Positions 51,896 through 60,625 of a stretch of DNA of 64,000 nt are shown piece after piece. The position numbers and the translations under genes are program-made. The stretch comes from Bacteroidota bacterium. Lineage in GTDB: Bacteria; Bacteroidota; Bacteroidia; Bacteroidales; Bacteroidaceae. Below the pieces are notes generated by a model that made no database searches, was not told the DNA's origin, and saw nothing but the letters and a program-made list of their open reading frames with translations. Position 1 is the stretch's first letter; each line of letters opens with the position of its first letter. The stretch spans positions 1-64,000 of the forward strand of contig JAFABG010000041.1 in assembly GCA_023426145.1 (NCBI GenBank). Reading direction: 5' to 3'.

Positions 51896-54052
51896 ATGAA
51901 AGTATATCAGACTAATGAAATCAAGAACATAGCCTTGTTGGGAAGTTCTGGTGCCGGGAAAACCACTCTCGTGGAAGCGATGCTTTTCGAGAGTGGTGTT
52001 ATAAAACGTCGCGGATCTGTTGCCGCAAAAAATACTGTTAGTGATTATTTCCCTGTTGAACAAGAGTATGGTTACTCCGTTTTCTCAACCGTTCTACATG
52101 TTGAATGGAACAATAAAAAACTTAATATTATAGATTGTCCGGGATCGGACGATTTTGTTGGCAGTACGGTAACTGCTTTAAATGTGACCGACACAGCAAT
52201 CATTCTTCTTAATGGCCAATACGGTTTAGAAGTCGGTACACAGAATCACTTTCGATATACTGAAAAACTGAATAAACCCGTCATTTTCCTGGTTAATCAG
52301 CTTGATCATGAAAAATGCGATTATGATAATATCTTAGAACAGCTCAAAGAAGCGTATGGTTCTAAAGTCGTTCCTATCCAATATCCTATAAGTACCGGTC
52401 CGGGTTTTAATGCTCTGATTGATGTTTTGGTTATGAAGAAATTTACATGGAATTCGGATGGTGGTTCTCCAACAATCGAAGAAATTCCGGCAGATGAGAT
52501 GGATAGGGCCATGGAAATGCATAAAACATTGGTGGAATCAGCAGCCGAGAACGACGAAGGCTTGATGGAGAAATTCTTTGAACAAGACTCTTTGTCGGAA
52601 GATGAAATGCGAGAAGGTATTCGCAAAGGCTTGATTTCAAGGGGGATGTTCCCCGTGTTCTGTGTTTGCGGAGGTAAGGATATGGGCGTCCGACGGTTGA
52701 TGGAGTTTTTGGGAAATGTTGTTCCCTTTGTTTCTGATATGCCCAAAGTGGAAAACGCTGATGGTCGGGAGGTTGCTCCTGATTCGAAAGCAGCAGAATC
52801 TTTGTATTTCTTCAAAACGAGTGTAGAACCGCATATTGGTGAGGTTTCTTATTTCAAAGTGATGAGCGGCAAAGTGCATGAAGGTGATGATTTGCTGAAT
52901 GCCGACCGCGGATCGAAAGAACGTATTGCTCAGATTTATGTGGTTGCAGGAGCAAATCGAGTGAAGGTTGAAGAGCTTCAAGCAGGGGATATTGGTGCTG
53001 CAGTGAAGCTCAAAGATGTGAAAACAGGAAATACGCTGAATGGAAAAGATTGCGGGTATAAATTTAACTTTATAAAATACCCGAATTCGAAATATACTCG
53101 TGCGATAAAGCCAGTCAACGAGGCTGATGTGGAGAAGATGATGACTGTTTTGAACCGTATGCGTGAAGAGGATCCTACATGGGTGATTGAACAATCGAAA
53201 GAATTGAAGCAAACGCTGGTTCATGGACAGGGGGAATTCCATCTTCGTACATTGAAATGGCGACTTGAGAATAATGAAAAACTTCAGATTAAGTTTGAAG
53301 AGCCAAAGATTCCTTATCGGGAAACGATTACGAAAGCAGCACGTGCAGACTACCGTCACAAGAAACAGTCTGGTGGAGCTGGGCAGTTTGGTGAAGTTCA
53401 TCTCATTGTTGAACCCTATAAAGAGGGGATGCCTGTGCCCGATACTTATAAGTTTAACGGACAAGAGTTTAAGATTAATGTGAAAGGCACTGAAGTAGTT
53501 CCTTTGGAGTGGGGAGGTAAGCTTGTTTTTATTAACAGTATCGTGGGAGGTTCTATTGATTCTCGATTCCTACCTGCTATTCTGAAAGGAATTATGGCTC
53601 GTATGGAGCAAGGCCCTTTGACCGGATCTTATGCTCGCGATGTACGCGTAATTGTGTATGATGGAAAGATGCATCCAGTAGACTCAAACGAAATTTCCTT
53701 TATGCTTGCCGGGCGTAATGCATTTAGCGAGGCATTCAAAAATGCAGGTCCCAAAATCTTGGAACCTATTTTTGATGTGGAAGTCTTTGTACCTTCCGAC
53801 AGAATGGGCGACGTGATGGGTGATCTTCAAGGCCGCCGGGCTATGATTATGGGCATGAGTAGTGAGAAAGGCTTTGAGAAGCTTGTTGCTAAAGTACCTT
53901 TGAAGGAAATGTCTTCCTACTCTACAGCGTTGAGCTCTTTAACCGGAGGACGCGCTTCTTTTATTATGAAATTTGCTAGTTATGAGCTTGTTCCTAGTGA
54001 TGTACAAGATAAACTAATTAAAGATTTTGAAGCAAAACATGCCGATGAATAG
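51896..54052 (+). CDS. fusA2: Elongation factor EF-G2 (FusA2), divergent GTPase motifs
   Basis: A 718-residue translocase paralogue covering all five EF-G domains. It is close to the B. thetaiotaomicron EF-G2 (BT2167 family), which supports translation during carbon starvation and gut colonisation without detectable GTPase activity (established for that protein). Motifs here are altered accordingly. The P-loop is GSSGAGKT (16-23). Switch I has EYGYSVFST in place of ERGITIT. Switch II reads D80-C-P-G-S84, where ordinary EF-G has His after DTPG. G4 is N134-Q-L-D instead of NKxD. The start MKVYQTNEIK at 51896 is preferred over the longer frame at 51887. The canonical fusA is not in this window. 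Confidence 0.9.
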   Translation: MKVYQTNEIKNIALLGSSGAGKTTLVEAMLFESGVIKRRGSVAAKNTVSDYFPVEQEYGYSVFSTVLHVEWNNKKLNIIDCPGSDDFVGSTVTALNVTDTAIILLNGQYGLEVGTQNHFRYTEKLNKPVIFLVNQLDHEKCDYDNILEQLKEAYGSKVVPIQYPISTGPGFNALIDVLVMKKFTWNSDGGSPTIEEIPADEMDRAMEMHKTLVESAAENDEGLMEKFFEQDSLSEDEMREGIRKGLISRGMFPVFCVCGGKDMGVRRLMEFLGNVVPFVSDMPKVENADGREVAPDSKAAESLYFFKTSVEPHIGEVSYFKVMSGKVHEGDDLLNADRGSKERIAQIYVVAGANRVKVEELQAGDIGAAVKLKDVKTGNTLNGKDCGYKFNFIKYPNSKYTRAIKPVNEADVEKMMTVLNRMREEDPTWVIEQSKELKQTLVHGQGEFHLRTLKWRLENNEKLQIKFEEPKIPYRETITKAARADYRHKKQSGGAGQFGEVHLIVEPYKEGMPVPDTYKFNGQEFKINVKGTEVVPLEWGGKLVFINSIVGGSIDSRFLPAILKGIMARMEQGPLTGSYARDVRVIVYDGKMHPVDSNEISFMLAGRNAFSEAFKNAGPKILEPIFDVEVFVPSDRMGDVMGDLQGRRAMIMGMSSEKGFEKLVAKVPLKEMSSYSTALSSLTGGRASFIMKFASYELVPSDVQDKLIKDFEAKHADE

Positions 54053-54075
54053 ACGATCTCTTTTTTGAAATTGTT

Positions 54076-54116
54076 AAAACCGTTGTTTTTTTTAAGTAAA
54101 AAGCGGCGGTTTTTGT
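54076..54116 (+). terminator. Terminator after fusA2
   Basis: AAAACCG (54076-54082) pairs with CGGTTTT (54107-54113), extended inward by wobble pairs between UUGUUUUUU and AAAAAGCGG. The stem is followed by TGTTTAA. Confidence 0.6.
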
Positions 54117-54170
54117 TTAACAATGATTAATAAAGATTGAAAATAGGGGGAAGAAGATTTAATTTTTTAT

Positions 54171-54178
54171 TAAATTTG
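54171..54178 (+). promoter_or_regulatory. rprXY promoter, -7 element
   Basis: TAAATTTG, about 140 bases before rprX, implying a leader of roughly 130 bases in which no clear structure was recognised. No upstream TTG at good spacing. Confidence 0.4.
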
Positions 54179-54316
54179 CAAACTAAAGAAGGAGTTAATT
54201 GTTTTAGTAATCAGAATACAACCTTAAATACTCCTTACGGTTAATTTGTGCGGACTTCCGGTTAAATCAAGTTAATGTGTTAGGAGTGTTAATTAGGGAG
54301 TGTTAATTTTGTTGCT

Positions 54317-55873
54317 ATGAAGAAGTCAACAATTTGGATATTAAGTATTGTGATGGGGCTTTCTTTCCTTAGTCTGCTGTATTTGCAGGTGAGTTATATA
54401 GAGGAAATGATGAAAACCCGGAAGGAGGGATTTGATACGGCTGTACGTAACAGTTTGGATCAGGTCTCTAAAGATGTGGAATATGCAGAGACAAGACGTT
54501 GGTTGATCGAAGATATTTCAGAGGCTGAGAGAAAAGCGCTGACCGCCAACAATTCTTCCATGCAGCAGAATAATTTGATTCAGCAAACGCAGCGTTTTAC
54601 AGTTAAGTCAAAGGATGGGCGGGTGTATTCAGATTTTGAGTTGAAAGTGATGACCACTAAGCCTTCTGAATTGCCGAAAGCTATGATTTCACCCTATAGG
54701 GGGTCTAAGACTATTCCGGAAACATCGCGCTCACTAGTAGAAGCGATCAAGAATCGATATATGTATCAGCGAGCGTTGCTCGATGAAGTGGCTTGGCAGA
54801 TGATTTATTGGGGTAGTGATAAGTCAATTGGTGATCGAGTTCGATTTGCTGACTTGAACGGTTATCTCAAATCAAATTTATATAATAATGGAATAGATTT
54901 ACCTTTTCATTATTCTGTAATTGATAAAGATGGAAGGGAAGTCTATCGCTGTGCCGATTATGATGATACAGGAAGCGAAGAGGCTTATCAACAGGCATTG
55001 TTCAAAAACGATCCCCCGGCCAAAATGAGTATATTGAAGATTCATTTTCCCGGGAGAAAAGATTATATTTTTGATTCAATCAGTTTCATGATTCCGTCGT
55101 TGATCTTTACGCTGGTGTTGTTAATCACGTTTATATTTACGATTTATATCGTGTTCCGGCAAAAGAAACTTACGGAGATGAAAAATGACTTTGTCAATAA
55201 TATGACCCATGAGTTTAAAACGCCAATTTCAACGATATCGCTTGCTGCACAAATGTTGAAAGACCCTGCAGTAGCTAAATCGCCGCAGATGTTTCAACAT
55301 ATATCTGGAGTGATCAACGATGAAACGAAGCGTTTACGCTTTCAGGTAGAGAAGGTGTTACAAATGTCAATGTTCGATCGACAAAAGGCTACGCTGAAGA
55401 TGAAGGAACTTGATGCTAACGAACTGATATCAGGGGTTATTAATACTTTTGCTTTGAAAGTCGAAAGATATAATGGTAAGATTACATCAAACCTAGAGGC
55501 AGCAGATCCGATTGTTTTTGCTGATGAAATGCACTTAACAAACGTGATCTTTAACCTCATGGATAATGCAGTGAAATACAAGAAACCGGAGGAGGATCTT
55601 GAACTAACTGTGAAAACTTGGAATGATTCGGGTAAACTAATGATCTCGATACAAGATAATGGTATTGGTATTAAGAAGGAAAACCTGAAAAAAATATTTG
55701 AGAAGTTCTATCGTGTACATACAGGTAATCTGCACGATGTGAAGGGATTTGGCTTAGGACTGGCTTATGTGAAAAAGATTATAATGGATCATAAGGGCTT
55801 TATAAGGGCTGAAAGTGACCTAAATGTAGGAACGAAATTTATTATTGCATTACCTTTATTAAAAAATAATTGA
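54317..55873 (+). CDS. rprX: Sensor histidine kinase RprX
   Basis: A 518-residue sensor kinase matching Bacteroides RprX in length and pattern. Two membrane helices (about 6-26 and 257-280) enclose a periplasmic sensor domain. The kinase has the H box MTHEFKTPIS with H298, N box FNLMDNAVKYKKP, G1 DNGIGI and G2 GFGLGLAYVKKI. It should phosphorylate RprY, whose gene follows by one base. In B. fragilis this pair was found as altering tetracycline-resistance expression; other roles are likely. There is no HAMP domain visible. Confidence 0.93.
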   Translation: MKKSTIWILSIVMGLSFLSLLYLQVSYIEEMMKTRKEGFDTAVRNSLDQVSKDVEYAETRRWLIEDISEAERKALTANNSSMQQNNLIQQTQRFTVKSKDGRVYSDFELKVMTTKPSELPKAMISPYRGSKTIPETSRSLVEAIKNRYMYQRALLDEVAWQMIYWGSDKSIGDRVRFADLNGYLKSNLYNNGIDLPFHYSVIDKDGREVYRCADYDDTGSEEAYQQALFKNDPPAKMSILKIHFPGRKDYIFDSISFMIPSLIFTLVLLITFIFTIYIVFRQKKLTEMKNDFVNNMTHEFKTPISTISLAAQMLKDPAVAKSPQMFQHISGVINDETKRLRFQVEKVLQMSMFDRQKATLKMKELDANELISGVINTFALKVERYNGKITSNLEAADPIVFADEMHLTNVIFNLMDNAVKYKKPEEDLELTVKTWNDSGKLMISIQDNGIGIKKENLKKIFEKFYRVHTGNLHDVKGFGLGLAYVKKIIMDHKGFIRAESDLNVGTKFIIALPLLKNN

Positions 55874-55874
55874 T

Positions 55875-56576
55875 ATGGACGAGAAACTGCGTATTTTATT
55901 ATGCGAGGATGACGAAAATCTTGGCATGCTTTTGAGAGAATATCTACAGGCAAAAGGTTATTCTGCTGAGTTATATCCTGATGGAGAAGCCGGTTATAAG
56001 GCTTTCTTGAAGAATAAATATGACCTGTGTGTGTTTGACGTAATGATGCCTAAAAAGGATGGTTTTACGTTGGCACAAGATGTCCGTGCTGCTAATGCAG
56101 AAATTCCTATTATCTTCTTGACAGCAAAAACGTTGAAAGAAGATATCCTTGAAGGGTTTAAGATCGGTGCGGATGATTATATCACCAAACCATTCAGTAT
56201 GGAAGAATTAACATTCCGTATTGAAGCTATCTTGAGACGTGTTCGTGGAAAGAAAAACAAGGAAAGTAATATTTATAAAATTGGTAAGTTTACTTTTGAT
56301 ACACAGAAACAAATTCTGTCTAGCGACGGTAAGCAGACTAAGCTGACGACTAAAGAATCTGAACTTCTTGGTTTGCTTTGTGCACACGCAAATGAAATTC
56401 TTCAACGTGATTTTGCACTCAAAACGATTTGGATTGATGATAACTACTTTAATGCACGTAGCATGGATGTTTATATCACTAAACTACGTAAGCATTTGAA
56501 AGAAGATGAATCTATTGAAATTATCAATATCCACGGTAAAGGATACAAGCTTATTACACCTGAAATTGAGGCTTAA
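55875..56576 (+). CDS. rprY: Response regulator RprY
   Basis: A 233-residue OmpR-type regulator. The receiver domain has the acidic pair E11-D12-D13, phospho-acceptor D55 (CVFDVMMPKKDG) and K105 (DYITKPF). The winged-helix output domain occupies about 135-230 (LTTKESELLGLLCAHANEIL, SMDVYITKLRKHLKEDESIEIINIHGKGYKLI). It starts one base after the rprX stop, so the two are translated together. A strong terminator follows. Confidence 0.95.
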   Translation: MDEKLRILLCEDDENLGMLLREYLQAKGYSAELYPDGEAGYKAFLKNKYDLCVFDVMMPKKDGFTLAQDVRAANAEIPIIFLTAKTLKEDILEGFKIGADDYITKPFSMEELTFRIEAILRRVRGKKNKESNIYKIGKFTFDTQKQILSSDGKQTKLTTKESELLGLLCAHANEILQRDFALKTIWIDDNYFNARSMDVYITKLRKHLKEDESIEIINIHGKGYKLITPEIEA

Positions 56577-56595
56577 TGCATAGGTCATCTTATGG

Positions 56596-56639
56596 AATAA
56601 AAAAATCCCGGGAATATTCATTCCCGGGATTTTTTTATT
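56596..56639. terminator. Bidirectional terminator after rprY
   Basis: A perfect 20-bp stem (56596-56615 with 56620-56639) and 4-base loop, core TCCCGGGAAT / ATTCCCGGGA between A- and T-runs. It serves rprY and the convergent small membrane protein gene. Confidence 0.93.
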
Positions 56640-56651
56640 AATTTCTAGAAA

Positions 56652-56828
56652 TTAATCAGCGATCTTCTTATTGATAATGATATAAGAAATAAGTCCTAAT
56701 ACTACTAGGAGTACTGAAGAACCCAGAACGGCGTTGTTGTTTACGTTTCCTGTAAAGGAACAAGCTAGCAGAATTACCACTCCGACCAAGATTAATATCA
56801 ATCCCAAATTCTTTAATAAGCCTTTCAT
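56652..56828 (-). CDS. Small two-helix membrane protein, unknown function
   Basis: A 58-residue protein made of two helices (LGLILILVGVVILLACSF and AVLGSSVLLVVLGLISYIIIN) with a short polar turn. The start MKGLLKNLG at 56828 is preferred over the longer frame at 56867. No family recognised. It is convergent with rprY and upstream of no gene in the same direction except MarR at distance. Confidence 0.72.
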   Translation of the reverse strand: MKGLLKNLGLILILVGVVILLACSFTGNVNNNAVLGSSVLLVVLGLISYIIINKKIAD

Positions 56829-56966
56829 GCGTGTGTATTTTAATAGATTATAATTTTCTAGCGACAAATTAAAGCATAATTCTTTAACGAGCGAAATAAT
56901 TTAGGTGAAAAATCTATTATTGCAACAGATTTAGCGGATTTTATGAATTGAGTAGCTGTTTGTTAC

Positions 56967-57413
56967 TTAGTCTTTAGTGTTAAAGAAGACCTTCTTTAAA
57001 ACCTCCTGACCGATGCTCAATTCATCTAGAGTAATCCCTTGAAGGGCTTCTTTTAGAGTTTGGCCTGCAATGATTCTGGCTTTTTCTTCAAGTTCCTTTC
57101 CGTCTTTGGTTAGATGAATTAAATTTGTGCGGCGATCTTTTTTATCGGAGATACGCACGACGAGATGTTGCCGCTCCATATTATCAATGAGGCGTGTCAT
57201 GCTAGGTTTGTCCTTAAAAGTTGCATTACACAACTCTTGCTGCGTGACTCCATCTTTTTCCCACAGAAAAATGAGCACCGTCCATTGCTCTGGACTGATT
57301 TCCAGTCCGTTCTGTCGGAAGTTACGGTATAACTTTCGATTGATAGCCGCGGAAACTTTGCCATTTAAAATGGCGAATATAAGACGAATATCAAAATTAA
57401 ACTGTTCTATCAT
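56967..57413 (-). CDS. MarR-family transcriptional regulator
   Basis: A 148-residue winged-helix regulator. Motifs: ISPEQWTVLIFLWEKDGVTQQELCNATFKDKPSMTRLIDNMERQHLVVRISDKKDRRTNLIHLTKDG, the full MarR helix-turn-helix and wing. The start MIEQFNFDIR at 57413 is chosen because the longest frame (57440) begins inside the -7 element. No efflux pump is adjacent; it lies beside the ribosomal protein operon, from which it is divergent. Confidence 0.92.
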   Translation of the reverse strand: MIEQFNFDIRLIFAILNGKVSAAINRKLYRNFRQNGLEISPEQWTVLIFLWEKDGVTQQELCNATFKDKPSMTRLIDNMERQHLVVRISDKKDRRTNLIHLTKDGKELEEKARIIAGQTLKEALQGITLDELSIGQEVLKKVFFNTKD

Positions 57414-57437
57414 GAAATTATTGTTTAAGCAACTTTG

Positions 57438-57445
57438 CAAAGGTA
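57438..57445 (-). promoter_or_regulatory. marR-type gene promoter, -7 element
   Basis: TACCTTTG on the minus strand, 24 bases before the chosen start. Confidence 0.55.
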
Positions 57446-57495
57446 ATCCTCTTCCTTGACAAATCCTATATTTGGATACAAAAAAAGATTAAATA

Positions 57496-57526
57496 TTTGT
57501 AGTTCAAAATAAAATAGTTAACTTTG
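57496..57526 (+). promoter_or_regulatory. rpsF operon promoter
   Basis: TTTG (57496-57499), a 19-base spacer and TAACTTTG (57519-57526) match the Bacteroides consensus exactly. Transcription would start near 57533, about 37 bases before rpsF. Confidence 0.85.
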
Positions 57527-57569
57527 CACCCGCAATTTAAAAATAAATTATTTATTTAATTAAACGAGT

Positions 57570-57914
57570 ATGAATCAATACGAAACCGTTTTCATTTTAA
57601 CTCCCGTTTTATCTGATGTTCAGATGAAGGAAGCGGTAGAAAAATTCAAAGGTATTCTTCAAGCTGAAGGTGCTGAGATTATCAATGAGGAAAACTGGGG
57701 ACTTAAGAAATTGGCTTACCCAATTCAAAAGAAGTCTACAGGTTTTTATCAGTTGGTAGAGTTCAATGCAGAACCTGCTGTAATTGACAAGTTGGAACTT
57801 AACTTCCGTCGTGATGAACGCGTTATCCGTTTCTTGACTTTCAAAATGGACAAGTATGCTGCGGAATATGCTGCTAAAAGAAGAAGTGTTAAATCAAACA
57901 AAAAGGAGGATTAA
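57570..57914 (+). CDS. rpsF: 30S ribosomal protein S6
   Basis: A 114-residue S6 with MNQYETVFILTPVLSDVQMKEAVEKF at the start and NWGLKKLAYPIQKKSTGFYQLVEF in the middle. It binds 16S rRNA in the platform with S18, encoded next. First gene of rpsF-rpsR-rplI; unlike many bacteria no ssb or priB lies between. The basic tail AAKRRSVKSNKKED ends the protein. Confidence 0.97.
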   Translation: MNQYETVFILTPVLSDVQMKEAVEKFKGILQAEGAEIINEENWGLKKLAYPIQKKSTGFYQLVEFNAEPAVIDKLELNFRRDERVIRFLTFKMDKYAAEYAAKRRSVKSNKKED

Positions 57915-57916
57915 TC

Positions 57917-58189
57917 ATGGCACAACAAACTCAATCAGAAATTAGATATTTAACTCCGCCCTCAGTAGACGTAAAGAAGAAAAAATACTGTCGTTTCAAA
58001 AAGAGCGGTATCCGTTATATCGACTACAAAGATCCTGAATTCTTGAAGAAATTCTTGAATGAACAAGGCAAAATTTTGCCTCGTCGCATCACCGGTACTT
58101 CTTTGAAATTCCAACGTCGTATCGCACAAGCTGTGAAGAGAGCTCGTCACTTGGCATTGTTGCCTTATGTAACTGACATGATGAAATAA
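57917..58189 (+). CDS. rpsR: 30S ribosomal protein S18
   Basis: A 90-residue S18 with the family core YCRFKKSGIRYIDYKDPEFLKKFLNEQGKILPRRITGTSLKFQRRIAQAVKRARHLALLPY. Its start lies 2 bases after the rpsF stop, preceded by AAGGAGGA, a strong and for Bacteroides unusual Shine-Dalgarno sequence. The protein has only one Cys, so it is not a zinc-binding form. Confidence 0.97.
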   Translation: MAQQTQSEIRYLTPPSVDVKKKKYCRFKKSGIRYIDYKDPEFLKKFLNEQGKILPRRITGTSLKFQRRIAQAVKRARHLALLPYVTDMMK

Positions 58190-58203
58190 GAAGGAGGAAA
58201 AGT

Positions 58204-58647
58204 ATGGAAATTATATTAAAAGAAGACATCGCGAACTTGGGCTATAAGAACGATATCGTAAACGTGAAATCCGGATACGGTCGTAATTACTTGATCCCAA
58301 CTGGAAAAGCTATCATTGCTTCTCCTTCTGCTAAGAAAATGTTGGCTGAAGATTTGAAACAACGTGCTCACAAACTTGAGAAAATCAAGAAAGATGCTGA
58401 AGCAGCTGCTGCTAAATTGGAAGGCGTTACTTTGACTATCGCAACTAAAGTTAGCTCTACTGGTACTATCTTTGGTTCTGTTAGCAATATTCAGATAGCT
58501 GAAGCTTTGGCTAAGCTAGGTCACGAAGTTGACAGAAAGACTATTGTTGTTAAAGAAGCTGTGAAAGAAGTTGGTAATTACAAAGCTGTTGTAAGACTTC
58601 ACAAGGAAGTTTCTGTTGAAATTCCTTTTGAGGTAGTTGCTGAATAA
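58204..58647 (+). CDS. rplI: 50S ribosomal protein L9
   Basis: A 147-residue L9: N-terminal rRNA-binding domain MEIILKEDIANLGYKNDIVNVKSGYGRNYLIPTGKAI, a long connecting helix (LKQRAHKLEKIKKDAEAAAAKLE) and C-terminal domain with TGTIFGSVSNIQIAEAL. It lies 14 bases after rpsR with AGGAGG ahead of the ATG. Last gene of the operon, followed by a strong terminator. Confidence 0.97.
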   Translation: MEIILKEDIANLGYKNDIVNVKSGYGRNYLIPTGKAIIASPSAKKMLAEDLKQRAHKLEKIKKDAEAAAAKLEGVTLTIATKVSSTGTIFGSVSNIQIAEALAKLGHEVDRKTIVVKEAVKEVGNYKAVVRLHKEVSVEIPFEVVAE

Positions 58648-58668
58648 GAGCAAATTAACATCTCATAT

Positions 58669-58710
58669 AAAAAAGCGATTTATTCTAATGGATAAATCGC
58701 TTTTTTTTTT
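58669..58710 (+). terminator. Terminator of the rpsF-rpsR-rplI operon
   Basis: A perfect 15-bp stem (AAAAAAGCGATTTAT at 58669-58683, ATAAATCGCTTTTTT at 58692-58706) with an 8-base loop, followed by more T residues. Confidence 0.92.
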
Positions 58711-58725
58711 CATCTTTGCCGGAGT

Positions 58726-60372
58726 ATGAAAATCACACGTTGTTATCTGGCTAAAATCGTTATACTGTTACTGGCTCTCTCGGGAGGTGGTAATGCATTG
58801 TATGCAGATAATGAGTTGAAGATGTTGGCGGATTCTTTGCATAAAATGATTGATGCTAAACCTATTTTCGTTAAGAAGAAGGAACTTCGGATTGATCAAA
58901 TAAAATATTTGCTTAAGGATGCGCGAATTACACCGGAAAACGAATACAATGTTAATCTTCAATTGTTTAATGAATATAAGAAGTTTCAAATAGATTCTGC
59001 TATTCATTATGTGGATCGAAACCTAGCAATAGCTAGGCAGCTTAACAGACCTTTCTTTAAATATGAGTCCTCTTTACAACTTAGCCTTTTATATTCCATG
59101 TGTGGCAGATATAGGGAGGCTGAACTTCTTTTGGTAAGTATTAAACCTGCCGACCTTCCGCATTCCTTGTTAGCGGTCTACTATGAAACTTATGCTCGCT
59201 TCTGGGAATATTATTCTATCACAGCTACTAGTGGGCAGTACGATAAACAGAGAGAGACTTACCAAGATTCATTATATTCGTTAATGGATCATACTTCTTT
59301 TGAGTATAAATTGTCTCAAGCTTATTATTATGGTACACGTGATTCTATTAAATCAATGCGTATACTGAATGAACTACTTAATGCTGAAGAAGTTGGTACA
59401 CCTAACTATGCCATGATTACTCATTCTTATGCGATGATGAGTAGATATTATAAGAAAGAAGATGAGACAAAAAAATATCTTATGAGATCTGCAATCGCCG
59501 ATATAAAGAACGCTACTCGTGAAACAGCTTCTTTGCAAGCCCTTGCACTCATTCAATATGAGCAAAATAATCTGGCAGATGCTTTTAAGTTTACGCAGTC
59601 GGCTATTGACGATGTGGTTTCCTCCGGAATCCATTTTCGGGCAATGGAAATTTACAAATTTTATTCTATTATAAATACGGCTTATCAGACGCAGGAGGCA
59701 CGCTCTAAGTCGAATTTAATCACTTTTCTTGTATCAACTTCTGTGACTCTTTTTCTTGTTCTCGTATTGGTTGTGTTTATTTATCTTCAGATGAAGAAAA
59801 CGATGAGAATGAAGCAAGCATTGGCACAGAGTAATGAGGAACTTTTGCGGTTGAATAATATTCTGAATAGCATGAATTGCGAATTGAATGAGAAAAATGA
59901 TCAACTTTGTGAGATCAACAATGTTAAGGAACATTATATTGCTCAATTCTTTGATGTGTGTTTTAATTATATCCATAAAATGGAGAAATATCAGAATGCC
60001 TTATATAAAATAGCAATCAATAAATGCTATGATGAGTTGATTAAAAAGTTAAAATCGCCTTCGTTGATTGATGATGAGTTGTCGGCTCTATATAATCGTT
60101 TCGATACAGTGTTTTTAAGTTTATACCCTAATTTTGTAGTAGACTTTAATGCTTTACTAAAAGACGATGAGAAAATAATACTCAAACCAGACACCTTATT
60201 AAATAGAGAACTCCGTATTTATGCCTTGTTACGTTTGGGCATTAATGATAGCGGGAAAATCGCCAACTTTCTTAGATGTTCTACAAGTACTGTTTATAAT
60301 TATCGTACTAAAATGAGGAATAAGTCTGCCATGGACCGAGATGAATTTGAAAATGAAATTATGAAAATCTGA
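58726..60372 (+). CDS. DUF6377-type membrane-anchored regulator with TPRs and HTH
   Basis: A 548-residue protein with a signal peptide (MKITRCYLAKIVILLLALSGGGNALYA), TPR-like periplasmic helices (about 75-320), a membrane helix (LITFLVSTSVTLFLVLVLVVFIYLQM, about 325-350), a coiled coil (MRMKQALAQSNEELLRLNNILNSMNCELNEKNDQL) and a cytoplasmic C-terminal domain. The end reads LRLGINDSGKIANFLRCSTSTVYNYRTKMRNKSAM, a helix-turn-helix resembling LuxR-type output. This matches the Bacteroidales DUF6377 family, and its position before two oxidoreductases and a DUF1080 gene matches B. thetaiotaomicron BT2160, a putative regulator of that locus. It should sense a periplasmic signal and act on DNA without release, which is inference. 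Confidence 0.88.
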   Translation: MKITRCYLAKIVILLLALSGGGNALYADNELKMLADSLHKMIDAKPIFVKKKELRIDQIKYLLKDARITPENEYNVNLQLFNEYKKFQIDSAIHYVDRNLAIARQLNRPFFKYESSLQLSLLYSMCGRYREAELLLVSIKPADLPHSLLAVYYETYARFWEYYSITATSGQYDKQRETYQDSLYSLMDHTSFEYKLSQAYYYGTRDSIKSMRILNELLNAEEVGTPNYAMITHSYAMMSRYYKKEDETKKYLMRSAIADIKNATRETASLQALALIQYEQNNLADAFKFTQSAIDDVVSSGIHFRAMEIYKFYSIINTAYQTQEARSKSNLITFLVSTSVTLFLVLVLVVFIYLQMKKTMRMKQALAQSNEELLRLNNILNSMNCELNEKNDQLCEINNVKEHYIAQFFDVCFNYIHKMEKYQNALYKIAINKCYDELIKKLKSPSLIDDELSALYNRFDTVFLSLYPNFVVDFNALLKDDEKIILKPDTLLNRELRIYALLRLGINDSGKIANFLRCSTSTVYNYRTKMRNKSAMDRDEFENEIMKI

Positions 60373-60535
60373 CCAATATAGCTAATATTGTGCCAAATCT
60401 TAAGTCTTCCTCTTTCTAACTAATCTACATTTTATTCGTATTGTAATGCTATTAAGTATCTGATATTTAGTAGTTAATGGCTTTTGGTGTTCTACATAAA
60501 GTTTTGTAAGCCTAATTAAGCGTCGTTTATTTGGC

Positions 60536-60543
60536 TAGTTTTG
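60536..60543 (+). promoter_or_regulatory. Gfo/Idh/MocA operon promoter, -7 element
   Basis: TAGTTTTG, 83 bases before the first oxidoreductase ATG. The leader contains a weak hairpin (CGGTTTTTAA at 60550-60559 with TTAAAAGCCG at 60576-60585). No upstream TTG at ideal spacing. Confidence 0.45.
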
Positions 60544-60625
60544 TGATATCGGTTTTTAAGGGGATTACTCTTCCGTTAAAAGCCGATTACCTATGTATTG
60601 TTTGTACTTAAATTCACTATGTTTT

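Noticed and set aside
52637..53464. 275-codon open frame antisense to fusA2
   Set aside because: It is the complement of a conserved translation factor; composition (many His, Phe, Cys) is that of a shadow frame.
54185..54316. Structured leader or small RNA before rprX
   Set aside because: No stable hairpin or terminator was seen; the long leader depends on a -7 element without a partner.
60550..60585. Riboswitch in the leader of the Gfo/Idh/MocA operon
   Set aside because: Only one weak 10-bp hairpin with a wobble pair is seen; no known aptamer pattern was recognised.
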